Part shown: positions 23,233 to 35,900 of the stretch, in pieces
How positions within the stretch are numbered: the first letter of the stretch is position 1
How the letters are laid out: the number at the start of each line of letters is the position of its first letter
Origin: Nissolia schottii
Lineage: Eukaryota; Streptophyta; Magnoliopsida; Fabales; Fabaceae
Reading direction: 5' to 3'
DNA length: 64,000 bases
Assembly: GCA_003254905.1 (NCBI GenBank)
Contig: QANU01008920.1
Location: 1-64,000, forward strand
Made by a program: the position numbers and the translations under genes
The notes under the pieces: model-generated
The model's database searches: none
The model's input: the letters and a program-made list of their open reading frames with translations, nothing else
What the model was told of the DNA's origin: nothing

Positions 23233-23987
23233 TGGACAATTTTACTCTTTTGTCCCTGTTACACAAACTAATTACCAAAATATCGTTGTTTCAAAACATA
23301 TTGCAAGAGTATCATGGTGGCAAAAAGACCGGGACGCTCTTTCCTTCTCCCACGCTTGGACTCATGCCCGCGAGCCCAACTCCCTTCTCAACTATTTTTA
23401 CTAATACAACAACTACTAAAGGTATATAAACACTTAAAAGGTTTGTGATCTAACCAATGTGAGACTAGAACTTTTGAAATACCAAAATGTTAAAACACTT
23501 AGTTCACACGAGTTCACATCACTATGCTTTGCACTATACACACACTATTCACTCACCTTATTTAATTCATTTTCCTTATGTATAGTCTTTTATCACATTT
23601 CCTTCGTTTTTTAGATGTTGAAAAATGTATATAGTCTTTTATCACATTTTGGTATTTCAAAAATTCTAGCACCACATTGGTTAGATCACAAACATTTTAA
23701 GTGTTTATATACATTTAGTAGTTATTGTATTAGTAAAAATAGTTGAGAAGGGAGTTGGGCTCGCGCGCATGAGTCCAAGCTGTTTGGGCTTTTTGAAGTG
23801 CAAATCGATGGATTTGTCCCTCGCGCACATGATAAAGAACGTCCCAGTCTTTTTGTAGAATTATTTTTTGGTCTGTTGCGGCCACTGAAGTCACGTCAGC
23901 CAAGATCGTGGTACTCCAGTTATATGTTTCAAAAGGAGTATTTTGGTAATTAGTTTGTGTAACAGGGGCAAAAGAGTAAAATTGTCT
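23233..23987. repeat. Long imperfect palindrome (possible fold-back element)
   Basis: The left arm 23233-23490 and right arm 23643-23987 are inverse complements over about 250 bases, around a loop of about 150 bases. Shared blocks include GACAATTTTACTCTTTTG, ACACAAACTAATTACCAAAA, CTTGGACTCATG with CGCGAGCCCAACTCC, and AGTGTTTATATAC-type sequence. The right arm carries about 90 extra bases (about 23790-23880). It could be a large fold-back MITE or an inverted duplication of a single-copy segment. It starts within 100 bases of the promoter region of the SPIRAL1-like gene. Confidence 0.8.
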
Positions 23988-23994
23988 AATTACC

Positions 23995-26185
23995 AGCTAT
24001 TTCTAGGCCATTTTCTGCTTGCACAGTTTCTTTTGTAGTTTTGCCTGTTGCCTTGTAACAAGTAAATTTTTTTAATTATTATTTGGGCTTCCATTCATTA
24101 GAACTTTTTTTTCTAAAAAATAATTTAATTTATTATCAATATAATCTTTTCATTAACAATAACATATGTTTGTATACATTATCCAACAAAATATATATAT
24201 GTTGAGTAATGCTGGATTGCATAATTTTTTGACAAAATTTTAGACAGAAAACAAAGAAGATGGGGGTGACGGCTAACGTAATCCCTTATTAGTTTTGGAT
24301 CACTAAAAATAGGGTATCAAAACAATTTTAAAAAGTAATTCAATGTTATAAAATAGTCCTTATTTTTCTTTTGTCTGGCAAAAGAATGGTTATTTTATTA
24401 CCAACCTTGCCCTTCTCACCCCTTCTTTTTGTCTTCTCCCACAAATTCACAATTCAGTCACAAAGCCTTTGCGTTCTTATCTCACCATCCCCTTTGTTTA
24501 TGATTAATCTCACTAATCTTTCATAAAAACACCCTATAAACTCATGAACAAAGAAAAAAAAGAAAAGGGAAAAAAATTGTAGCTGCAATTATTGGTCATC
24601 TAATGAATCAAATTGCGAATTCAATGCACATCGATTTGGCAGTGACGTGGAAGGGACGATCGTACTATTATTTGCGGCAATGAATAGCTCCAACTGGGGA
24701 GATAGTGGAGGGCAACAAGGATTCCTTGAAATGATGAAAAATAAGGGCTTGCTTATCTCTGACCTTGGGGATGATGAAACTCAGCAAGGGTTCGTCCAAA
24801 GGCTGCATGGGAGTATATGGTAGGTATTTATAAGTTAGCGCATCTGAAAAACATGTAACAACATTTTGCTATTAGTGTCGCAATGTAAGTGTGCTAGGTA
24901 ACGTGCCTTGGCACGTGTTCCTGGCATTGTGGCACTCCCAGGACGTCACTGACCCCAAAAGGTCAACTTTGACTTCTGAGGGGCTCCTTAGGGTCACTCA
25001 TGGATCCTAATTCCTACGAACTATGTTTAAGGTCATTATACTTGCGGCGCATCACACAGGCAAGCTATTATTATTTATTAATCTATTATTACTAATACAA
25101 AATTAATGAGGTTCCAAAATTTAGGATGTTAAAGTGAACTGGTCGAGTCCGCGATTGTGCACAAAAATCTCACTTCTATCAAAAGTGGGTGGGATTGTAG
25201 CACGAGAATATGATGAAGTGGGTGACATGCCTTACCACCAGACCACTTTATTTGTTGTGTCATGTTATTCAATTAACCCTGTATATTTAATATTTGAGAA
25301 ATTCTTTGATACTTATCGGAAGAAATCAAACCATCCTCCATATCATTGATCAATCTTAAAAGAAAAAAAAAAGTAATAAAAAGAGAAGAATAATTAATGA
25401 TATAAATTCAATGTGTAGCTAGATTTGATTTCCAACGTGGAGGACAAAAACAAATTCTCTTAAATATCTAAATTGCATTATTGTAAAAGAGCTTATAATT
25501 AAAGTGCTATTATTAGAGATCTTTACCCTCTAACCATGAGTCGTGACTACTACTATGTTATGATATTTAAATATAATATATAATTTATATAATTTTTTTT
25601 TGTTAAATTACAATTATTTTTTCTGTTTCATTATATTTATTTAAACTTTAATATACTTTAATACATTTATTTAATTATATTCAATCCAACCAATCAATCC
25701 ATGAGCTAAAATGCACACCAAGTTAAGTTTGATAACTGTGATAGAGTCACACCAACATCAAGATGTTCTTTCCTCCTCAAGGATCCTCAAGGAGGGGCCT
25801 TACTACTTTTTCATCTTTTAACAATTTTTTTTTTATGGTGTTAGATCCATGTGAAGGAAGAATCGGTCTCCCCAGTTAATACCAAAAAGATCCTACCATC
25901 TCCAAAAATTAGTTAAAAACAATTGTTCACGTGGGTATAAGGAGGTGAGTATATATGAGAATAAGAATTAAGATCATCTCCTTTTAAAAAGAAAAAAAAA
26001 AAAAAAGAGTTGTGTTCACTCTTCTCACCATTTATTTACATAAAACCATCTCATGTTAATGTAATCATTAACTTTAAATGAATGGTGACATGGTGAACAT
26101 AACCCTCTTCTTTTCATTTTAAAAAGAAATGAATCTTTACCCATAGGAAAGGGAAGAATGTAAAAATTGGTTAAAAACTAATGTT
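23995..26185. other. Intergenic DNA
   Basis: A 47-codon frame at 24680-24823 (MNSSNWGDSGG start) is unrecognised and may be a fragment of a mobile-element protein. 24870-25110 is GC-richer and has the look of an old LTR fragment but lacks definable ends. The remainder is AT-rich and without structure I can name. Confidence 0.35.
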
Positions 26186-26194
26186 TTTGAAAAA

Positions 26195-26490
26195 GAGAAT
26201 TGCTTGTGAGACCTATTCTATAAGCCTAAAATTTAGCCTAACTCTAGGATATTAACACTTGGCAAAATCTTACCACTTCTAATTAATAATTATTTCTCTC
26301 TCTTTTCTTTTATTGTTATTCCTAATTCTCAATTTCCCTTTACTTAATCATTTTATCCTTCTCCTCGTTTCCCCTCTTTCATGTGTTAAGATTTTGCTTA
26401 ATTATTAATTAGATGTGCTAAGATTTTGCCAAGTGTCAACATCTTATGTTGATTTTTAGGCTTATGGAGTAATTCTCCTCGGCAATTCTC
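26195..26490. mobile_element. MITE with 9-bp target duplication (Mutator-like)
   Basis: The arms are inverted repeats of about 95 bases: left GAGAATTGCTTGTGAG...AAGCCTAAAATTTAG...CACTTGGCAAAATCTTA, and the inverse of the right end gives GAGAATTGCCGAGGAG...AAGCCTAAAAATCAA...CACTTGGCAAAATCTTA. The flanks TTTGAAAAA and TTTAAAAAA form a 9-bp duplication with one mismatch, the length expected for Mutator-like elements. No coding capacity. Confidence 0.7.
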
Positions 26491-26908
26491 TTTAAAAAAT
26501 CATAAATATAAATTAATAAAAGACCACAAGTGTCATGCCTAGCCTCTTTTGGCATTAACTTTTACATGGGTTAGGATATAATTATTGATCAAAAAATGAG
26601 TTAGAACACAAATTTTACAATCATATGGGCCAAAAATCTAAAATCCCCATAATGTAAAGCGATTTTAAAATTTTCAAAAAAAAAAAAAAAAGAAAAGAAA
26701 AAAGGGAATTGAAATCGCCATCAAGTGTAGCGATTTTAGGTCCTATCAGTGCTGAAATAGCCAACCTCCCTTGACGATTTCGACAATTTCAACACTTGAT
26801 AGGTTTTTTTTTTAAATGACACCACCATAATTGTAAATCTTGCATCATATGCATACTATAAGGATATGTTACCCGTGCGAGAATATCCTTGAATGGAATA
26901 CATACTCT
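26491..26908. other. 3' flank of CDC48B
   Basis: AT-rich, with a long A run at about 26677-26692 and short inverted repeats around GAAATCGCCATCA/AGTGTAGCGATTT. The part next to 26909 should be the CDC48B 3' UTR. Confidence 0.4.
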
Positions 26909-29900
26909 TCAGGTCATTGCCATATCACGTACAGTTTGGTCTCCGTGCATGATATAGAATTTAGCAGCAACAAGTAAGACGCAGCTGACAAAACTAATTT
27001 TAACCAGAGACAGAGGACCCAACCCCTTCTTTTTGTTCCTATCTGGTTCCGAACCTGAATCAGAATGCCTAGGCCAAGCTTGAGCTGAGGTCTTCTTATT
27101 AAACAATGAGTATGAGTCAATTTCAGATTTTGTCAATGCAGGTTTCAAAGATTTCTTCACAATCTGGAAATGACGGTCACACACAACGGTAGCAGATATG
27201 TCTTCCCTTAGAGCCACAATTCCAGCTTCCCTGCAAAATCCCTCCAGTTCAGCACCTGTGAACCGCTCGGTATCTTCTGCTAGCTTTCTGAGATTGACAT
27301 CACGCCCCGTTTTCATCTTGCGTGTATGTACGCAAAGTATCTCGTGTCGAGCCTCCAAATCGGGAGGGGGCACGTACAGAACCTACCATTGCATAAAAAT
27401 AAGCTAGAGTGAGAAATTTGACCAACCCCTTTCAACTTGCTATCAATGTCAATTGTCTGAGAATATTTTCAACAATATTTTTCATACTAAATGAAACTGA
27501 TGGTTTCATGATATCCTTTTAACATTGTGCATTCACACATCCTATTCCTTGGTATCTTCGTGTATGATTCAGGTTACAGACAATCTCTGGTTTAGTTGTT
27601 ATAACAGTATGAATCACAAGTATGGTGGTAAATATTACTTCATACCAGACCAAGACGTCCAGGACGGATGAGTGCAGCATCAATTGCATAAGGGCGATTT
27701 GTAGCTGCCAAAACAAGAATTCCCTGAAAAAAAAATAAAATAAAATAAAATAAAAAAATTTGGGGATATAGTTAAATGGCAGAAGGAAATGATTTCTGGA
27801 ATCCAGCTTTATGCTTAATTTTTTTTTCTTTTTAATGAAAAATAGGCAAGGGTTCATACATTTTCATGAACAGGTGTGAATAAATAAGTTAGTTCACAAG
27901 GGTAGGATACGCTTTGGTACTTGGAATATAGACAAACTGGGAAATCAATAGAAATAGTTGACACCATGATTAGGAGAAGGCTATGGAGCTAGATACCTCT
28001 GGGTTTAAGCTTTGGTATTTGGGTAAAGCAAAATCTAGGAATGATGCAGGGATAATTGTAAACAAGTTTTGGAAGAATGATGTTGTAGAGATTAAAAGAT
28101 TAGGAGATAAGATCATAGCGTTAAAAATTGTAATTATACGAGACACCTTTAATGTTATTAGTGCCTATGCATCTCAAGTAGGTCTAGAGGAGCACCACCA
28201 GATAAAATTTTGGGAGGATTTAGAAGGCTTAGTCCAAGGCATACCTTTAGGAGAAAAGATTTTCAGAGGTGGGGATCTAAATGGTCATGTGGGAATGGAA
28301 GCTACTGGTTATGAGGGGTTGCACAGGGATATGGTTTAGGAGTAACAAATGTAGAGCGTAAGACCATATTAGATTTTTCTTTAGCCTTCAATTTCACAAT
28401 AACTACACATGCTTTAGGAAGAGGGAAGAACATCTTATCACGTATACAAACTTGCTCACAAATCGATTTCTTTCTACTAAGAAGACCGGATAGAAAATTT
28501 TGCATGAACTACAAAGTGATTCCTGGTGAAAATCTGACTACTCAACACCAGGTTCTAGTTATGGATGTACGGATTTTGAAGACAGCAAAGAGAAGCAACC
28601 AAAAGAATATCCTAAGGATTAAGTGGTGGCAATTGAAGGATGAAAAACAAAGGATTTTCCAAAGGGTAATTGAAGAAGTAAACTAGGAGGCACAAGGAAG
28701 TGCCGATGAATTGTGGGATAAGATGGCGGGAGGGATTAATGTGGCAAAAGAAACACTTGGGAATCAAGAGGCCTTGGCCTAAAAGGTAAAGAATCTTGGC
28801 GGCGGGACACAAGCAGGCAAGAAAAGTTAAAGGCCAAAAAGGAGTGTACGAAGTGTTGGACAATAAAAAACCAGCGTAAAACTAAACTCCATGTTACAGA
28901 AATGAGAATGTTGCGTTGAATGAGTGAACACACTAGACAGGATAGGATTAGAAATGAATGCATTAGAGAAAAAGTTAGGGTAGCACCTATCGTGGAAAAG
29001 ATGGTAGAATCTCACCTTATATAGTTTGGACATGTGAAGAGAAGACCTAAAGAAGCCCCAATAAGAAAAATAGATCAAATGACGGGTAACTTATTAGCTA
29101 AAGGCAGCGGGAGACCTAAAAAAACTATAGAAGAAACTATTAAAAGAGATTCGGGTGTTAATGGCTTGAACGCAAATATAGTAAAAAACAAAGCACTACG
29201 GTGTCGTCTGATCCATGTAGCCAACCCCACATCATAGGAGGACAAGGATTAGTTGTTGTATTGATGAAAGAATTTTACGGTAAAGAAAAGAGGACAAAGT
29301 GAGAGATTAAATTTTCATCCGCAAATCTAAAAGCAACGAAGGAACCGGTCAACTTACTTTAGCTTCTACTAAGCCATCAATCTCAGTCAGCAAAGTGGTC
29401 AAAAGCCTCTCACCAACTGTAGCACTATTGCTTGAACTATCACCCCTGCAATTAGGGGAAAATATAACTTGTTATGCACTAATAGCAAAAAAACAAAGGT
29501 CCCTGTTACCATACTGTAAACCATAGAAACATTTGCTTCTAGAAGGTCAATATGGAGCTGTAGATGCACCGAGCATGTTAAAACAGAAAATATATCAAAA
29601 TCACAATTCATTCCAGTAGGTTAGATGCAATTCGCTTTATGGGGTGGAAGATGTTATAACTACAATGAAACAAATCCCTGAGATCCACCTCAGTTTGGTG
29701 TGCTGTTCAGTATAACAACTTTGTGCAAAACATTGTCCGTTGGCCAATACAATTAAAAACCAATCACGGTAATAAGATGCATGGTGCAACATCGCAACGA
29801 TGATTTAGCAGAGTCTTCCATATACATTTAATCCTCAAACAAAGTTTACTGACCGTTTCGTACCCACCACATCAACCTCATCAAAGAATATTATACTGGG

Positions 29901-32900
29901 TGCTGCAAGTCGTGCTCTCTGAAATGTGTAACGAAGCAAAGCTTCCCCCTCTCCAACATACATTGAAAACAATTCTGCACAACTATTTGGAAACAAGTTT
30001 AATATAGGAACTGGGCTGCAAAAAATAAGATGTAATGACAATTGAGGAGAAGCAGTTGAAACATGTTCCAACATGGCAGCCAAGGATCCGGTCACAATAG
30101 TTCACTCATTCATGAAAGACAGCTCATTTGACTTAAATAGGTTTTATGTCCTGAAAACAGCACTTTCTGATTTTGGTCCCTGAAAATAATATTGTTTGGT
30201 TTAAGTTCCTTATATTTCAAAAGTGAGCGTAAACAACCTTAGGAAGAAAAAACTTAATTTACAAGTCTCTTGAGTGATTTATGCTCTGCTTTTGAAAAAC
30301 TGACTTAAAATAAACAGAATTATTTTGAGAGACCAAAATCAAGAAGTGCTATATTTTCAACCAAAAAAGAAAAATTTAAGCTGAACTTATTTTGTTGGGT
30401 TTCAAACCAAAGGTTATCACTATGGCATGTATGATTCTACAAGTGTCTCCTTTTTTATGTTTGAAGGGAAAATAATGCATCATACAATTATTTGGATACC
30501 CAACTAGAAAAGACTCATTTCCAGAGAAAGATACTAAAATTTTGTGAGTAGAATTTGTGGAGCCTTGAAAATATAGTGTGTCCATGTACTGGGGATTTGT
30601 GTCTTTCTCTGAAATGACAGTCAGTCCGAACACTCCAATTCCTAAGGAAAAAAGAGGACTGGTTCAATCTTAACCATAAACTTACAGTCCTAATCAACCC
30701 CAGACTCACACCGCAAGGATAACCCTACTTTTTAAAAAAAATTAAAATTATTCAAACCTCAAGGAAAAGAAAGAAGCTTGAGCAGCATGTGCAGCAGCTT
30801 TGGCAAGGGTTGTTTTGGAACACCCTGGAGGTCCATGGAGAAGAATTCCACGTGCAGGGGATCCTCCCAATCTTGAATATACAGCAGAATGCTTAATAGG
30901 CCATTCAACAGCTTTTTGGAGTTTTTTCTGCTCAAGGATACTTATAAATATCACTGACTTCGGAGTTTCTCAAAGTAAAATCATATGCAAAGTTTACAAA
31001 CCTTCAACTCTTGTAATCCTCCAATGTCATCCCATGTGACTTTGGGGATTTCCACAGTAACGCCTCTTGTTATACTTGGACCAACAACAGACCTAGCATT
31101 TTTCCAATCTTCCATTGTTAAACTGAAATTACTAGCATCTTCATTTGTATTTGAGGACCTTTTAACAGCAACATTGGTAGCTTCACGACAAAACGCCTCC
31201 AAATCAGCTCCAACATATCCATTGCATGATGCAGCAATCATTTTTAAGTCAACATAGGGATCCAAGGGAATCTTCTTTGAATACAGCTGAAATGAGTTAA
31301 AATATAGACCAAATAAATGCATGCTTTGAAACTTTATCAATCAAGATTTCTGTTAGAATATGTAAATATTTGTAATTGATATTATTAGGATATGTTAGAA
31401 TCTGTAATTAGGGAAAGATTATATTTGTATTTATGTCATAGTCTCTATATAAATCAGACTCCGTTGTGTACACCAAACTCCGGTTTGGTGTTGATCCATT
31501 AAATGTGTTTTCTTGGGTACACGGGGTCGCAAAAGGGTTATCGTTGTTTTTCTCCTACTCTGCGTCGTTACTTTGTTTTGGTTGATGTCACTTTCTTTGA
31601 CGATATTCCCTTTTTCGTGTCACCTACCCTCAGCCCTATATCTGAGGACCTTCCCATTCCTCTTTTCCCTGTCCCAGAGCCTTTACATGTCTCGACGCCC
31701 TTACTTGTCCCGGATCCTTTACCCATCCCGAAGTCTTTACCTACCACCCGTCCATTTCAAACTTACCGTCGTCAAGCCATCTGTCAGCCACCTATGGAGC
31801 CCAATGCCCATCCCACTCCTGCACTTGAATCACAATTGCCTCCTACAGAGCCCATTCCGGTTGTTTGGACTATCCCCCGGTGCCTTCTCCTTCATTGACT
31901 TCGGCCCTGCCTCCCGAGCCTAACCTTCCTATTGCACAACGTAAAGGTATACATTCTACTCGTAACCCCATCTCCTCATTATGTGGCTTTGAGTTACCAT
32001 CATCTGTCTTTTTTGCATTATGTTTGTTTGTCTTCTATGTCTATCCCTAAATCTCCAGGTGAAGCCTTATCTCATCCTCAGTGGAGACAAGCCATGATTG
32101 ATGAAATGTGTGCACTTCAGAACACTGGTACTTGGGAACTAGTCTCTCTTCCCCTGAGTAAATCAGTAGTTGGTTGTAGGTGGATTTATACTATGAAGGT
32201 TGGTCTTGATGGCGCTATTGACCGTCTCAAGGCTCTTTGTGTAGCTAAGAGTTACACTCAAATCTTTGGTCTCGACTATGGTCATACTTTTTCTCCAGTT
32301 GCCAAGATGGCATCGATGCGACTTTCTCTCTCTCTCTCTATGGCTGCTATGCGTTGTTGGCCACTTCATCAGCTTGACATCAAGAATGCTTTCCTTTATT
32401 GTGATCTTAATGAGGAGGTTTTGTTTCCCAAGGGGAATGTTCTGACTATGTTTGTCGTCTTCGTAAATCCCTCTATGGACTTAAGCAGTCTCCTCGAGTT
32501 TGGTTTGGTTGATTCTCCACTATGGTTCAACAGTTTGGCATGATCCGAAGTGAAGCTAATCACTCTATGTTTTAACGTCATACTCCAAAAGGTTGCATCT
32601 ACTTGGTTGTTTACATGGACGACATTGTCATTACTGACAGTGACAATGATGGCATAACTCAGGTCAAACAACATCTAAGTCATCATTTTCAGACCAAAGA
32701 CCTTGGCAAACTCCATTACTTCTTGGGCATTGAAGTAGCTCAATCCAGAAACGACATTTTTCTTTCACAAAGGAAGTATGCTATGGACATTCTAGAAAGA
32801 ATAGGCTTACTTGGGGAAATGTATGTTGACATTCCTATGGATCCTAATATCAAGCTTCTACTAAATTAGGGGGAGCAATTATCTGACCCAAGTAAATATC

Positions 32901-35900
32901 TTAGATTGGTTGGGAAATTGAATTACCTCACCGTTACTTAACCAAACATCTCCTGTGCAATAAGTGTAGTTAGTTAGTTCCTAAACTCGCCATGTGAAGG
33001 CCACTGGGATGCTGTGATTCGCATCCTAAAGTATGTTAAGAAAGCATCTGGGAAAGGCCTTATTTATGAGGATAAGGGGCACATTGAGGTAGTCGGGTAT
33101 TCAGATGCTAATTGGGCAAGATCTCCTCCAGATAAAAGTTCCACTTCCGGCTATTGTGTACTCATTGGAGGCAATCTCATTTCCTAGAAGAGTAAGAAGC
33201 AGAATGTGGTTGCAAGGTCTAGTGCTGAAGCAGAGTATTGTGCTATGGCATCCACCACATGTGAACTTATATGGCTCAAGCAATTTCTTATGGAGCTTTA
33301 GTTTGGGGAGATCAGACACATGACTCTTGTTTGTGACAATCAAGCAGCTTTGCATATCGCCTCTAATCCAGTTTATCATGAAAGGACCAAACACATTGAG
33401 GTCAATTGTCACTTTATCAGAGAAAAGATTTTATCTAGAGACATCACCACAAGCTTTGTTAATTCAAATGATCAGTTTGCGGATGTTTTCACTAAGCCTT
33501 TAAGAGGTCCTAGAATCACTTATCTATGTGACAAGCTTGGTGCATGTGATTTATATGCTCAAGCTTGAAGGGGAGTGTCCATATAAATCAGACTCCATTG
33601 TGTAGTTGAAAACACACGGGATTCACATGTCTTTCTGTCTTCTCTTTTCTCTCAACAAATTCTATGAAACAAGAAGCATGACCGAAGCCAACTAAAGGTT
33701 TGACTTTCTTACTAAACAATTGGCGTCAGAAATTACATAAACAAATTTGAGTTAAGAATGAAACCATCCAAAATGTTGAAATTGCCAGGTGGCAACTAAT
33801 GAGTTATGAATGAGTTTAAATCTTTAATATAGCCCTCCAAAAAGAGCTCTATGTTTTTTACGCATGGAAAATGCACATGTCAACTTAAAAGAATGGGGAG
33901 AAGAAGGCTGGAACAATTGACTACTTTGTTGTAGAGGCTCTGATATCATTGAGTAAATGCTCAAATGAATCCTCAAAAGATATGCGATGAATAAAACTAG
34001 TCCTTCAAAGATTCTTTATATCAATTTGGTTCTTCATAGTATAAAATAAAAAATTTGGGGACCAATTTCCAAATTAATGTCTAAATATACATTGGAGGAC
34101 TAAATTTATGTCCAACATATAGAGGACTATTTTGATATCATTGAAATTTTTGGAGAACTAATTTGAGTGTGCACTCTATCTTTATTTATAATTATTTTTG
34201 TATAGAAGGTTCTGATATCATCTTAGGAACAAAAATAATCTTAAATGCTTTAATTTATAGAGGCATGTGAAGGTTTTTCTATCTCTAACAGAACAGTTAC
34301 CTTAAGAATTTGAAAGCGATCCTCTTCATTTGGAACAGTAACTTCAATTTCAGCATCAAAACGGCCAGATCTTCTTAGGGCAGGGTCAATTGCATCCACT
34401 CTGTTGATGCAAAAACCAGACACCCCAAATACAATGGAGAGAAGGTACACAAAGAAAACAAATACGGTGTAGGTAAAACAGCCTAGAGCAATCCCAAAGA
34501 TAACCTCTACTATATGATTAAATCCACTAAGTTTTATAAGCACACAAAAGCAATTTACATGTTCCAACAACAGTCAAGAATGGAGAATCAAAGATATGAA
34601 AGAACGCTAATGACAGGACACCACAATTAATAATCCATACAGATACAGAAAAACATCTTAAACCACTCATTGCTTTTATTAATCTATTAGGACACAGTTA
34701 AACAACTTAAAACACTTAATAGATAAACATTCTAAGGCCAACACCAAATATAGGATGACAAAGAAAAAATCAGCAAATGTTACATAACGAATTACATAAA
34801 GCTTAACTTCAAACTAAACATATGAAAACTTTAGCTTCCAAACGCAACAACTAAAGCTTTAAGAAAGATGGTTCTTGATATGGTACCAAAGCCTCTATGA
34901 CTAGATGGTCTAGAGTTAATGCTTTCGCCCCCAATTTTCTAAATAAAATAAGTTAAATTTCAGCACAAGGTAAGTGGGCTTGTACAATTGCCCACTCTTC
35001 AAGCCCGTGAGGGCACGTGTTAAGATATATTACAATTCATTTGCTTCTACCATTAGCTTAAGCTTTTGGGAAAGTTTGTTCTTGATAATAAGTATAGGTA
35101 CAGGTTTAGAAATCTGGACATAGTCAATTATCCCTTATTTCAGTAATCACTTTTTTACATAGTCGATTATGTAAAAATCAATTTATCTTTGGATACTTCA
35201 ACGAAAAGTGGTTCTAAGATAATCTATTGTATGGATTGTAGGAAAAAATTGTTTTTCTATAGTAAAATAACCAAAAACGATATGGAATAATTATTTATAT
35301 TATATAATATTTGATAGCTAAGGCCAATTTGGTAAAAACGAGTGTATCGTACAAAATAGCTTCATAATCAAAATGTTGAAAAAATAGCTTAAGATTATTT
35401 GTAGAAAAAACTTTAAATTATAAGAAAACAGCTTTTTTATGAAACATCTTTTTCAAAACAAGATTGAATTTGTTAAAACAGCTTTTTGTTGAGGAAAAAA
35501 AAAAAGCATTTTGGCCTGGTTTCCAAACATTCACAAAATAAAATATTATGGGTGTGAAAACAGAATTGCACAATTGCCCATATAATTTCCATTTCTTTGT
35601 TTTTCTTTTGATATAATAATATAATTCCCATTTCTAGAAAGCCAAACAATTTTCTGGAATATAACAGACAACCTGTTAGTTGATGCGACCACAACTACTC
35701 CTGCTGTAGAAGAGGTGGGTTTATTTGAGTCCATCAGTGTAAAGAGTTGGGAGGCAACTCGGACATCTTGCTCCCTTCTGCATGTAGAAAATTTAAAATA
35801 ATGGCATCAATAAGCTTGCTGCATGCATAAATAAATTCTTTCTGAATTCAAAAGAATTGACTAACGACACCACACATACTCGACTTTATAATATGTAGAC

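Noticed and set aside
24680..24823. 47-codon ORF starting MNSSNWGDSGG
   Set aside because: Looks protein-like but is short, unrecognised and lacks neighbouring exons; mentioned only as part of the spacer.
31503..31923. Overlapping Pro-rich frames
   Set aside because: Parts of the Copia remnant in different frames, not separate genes.
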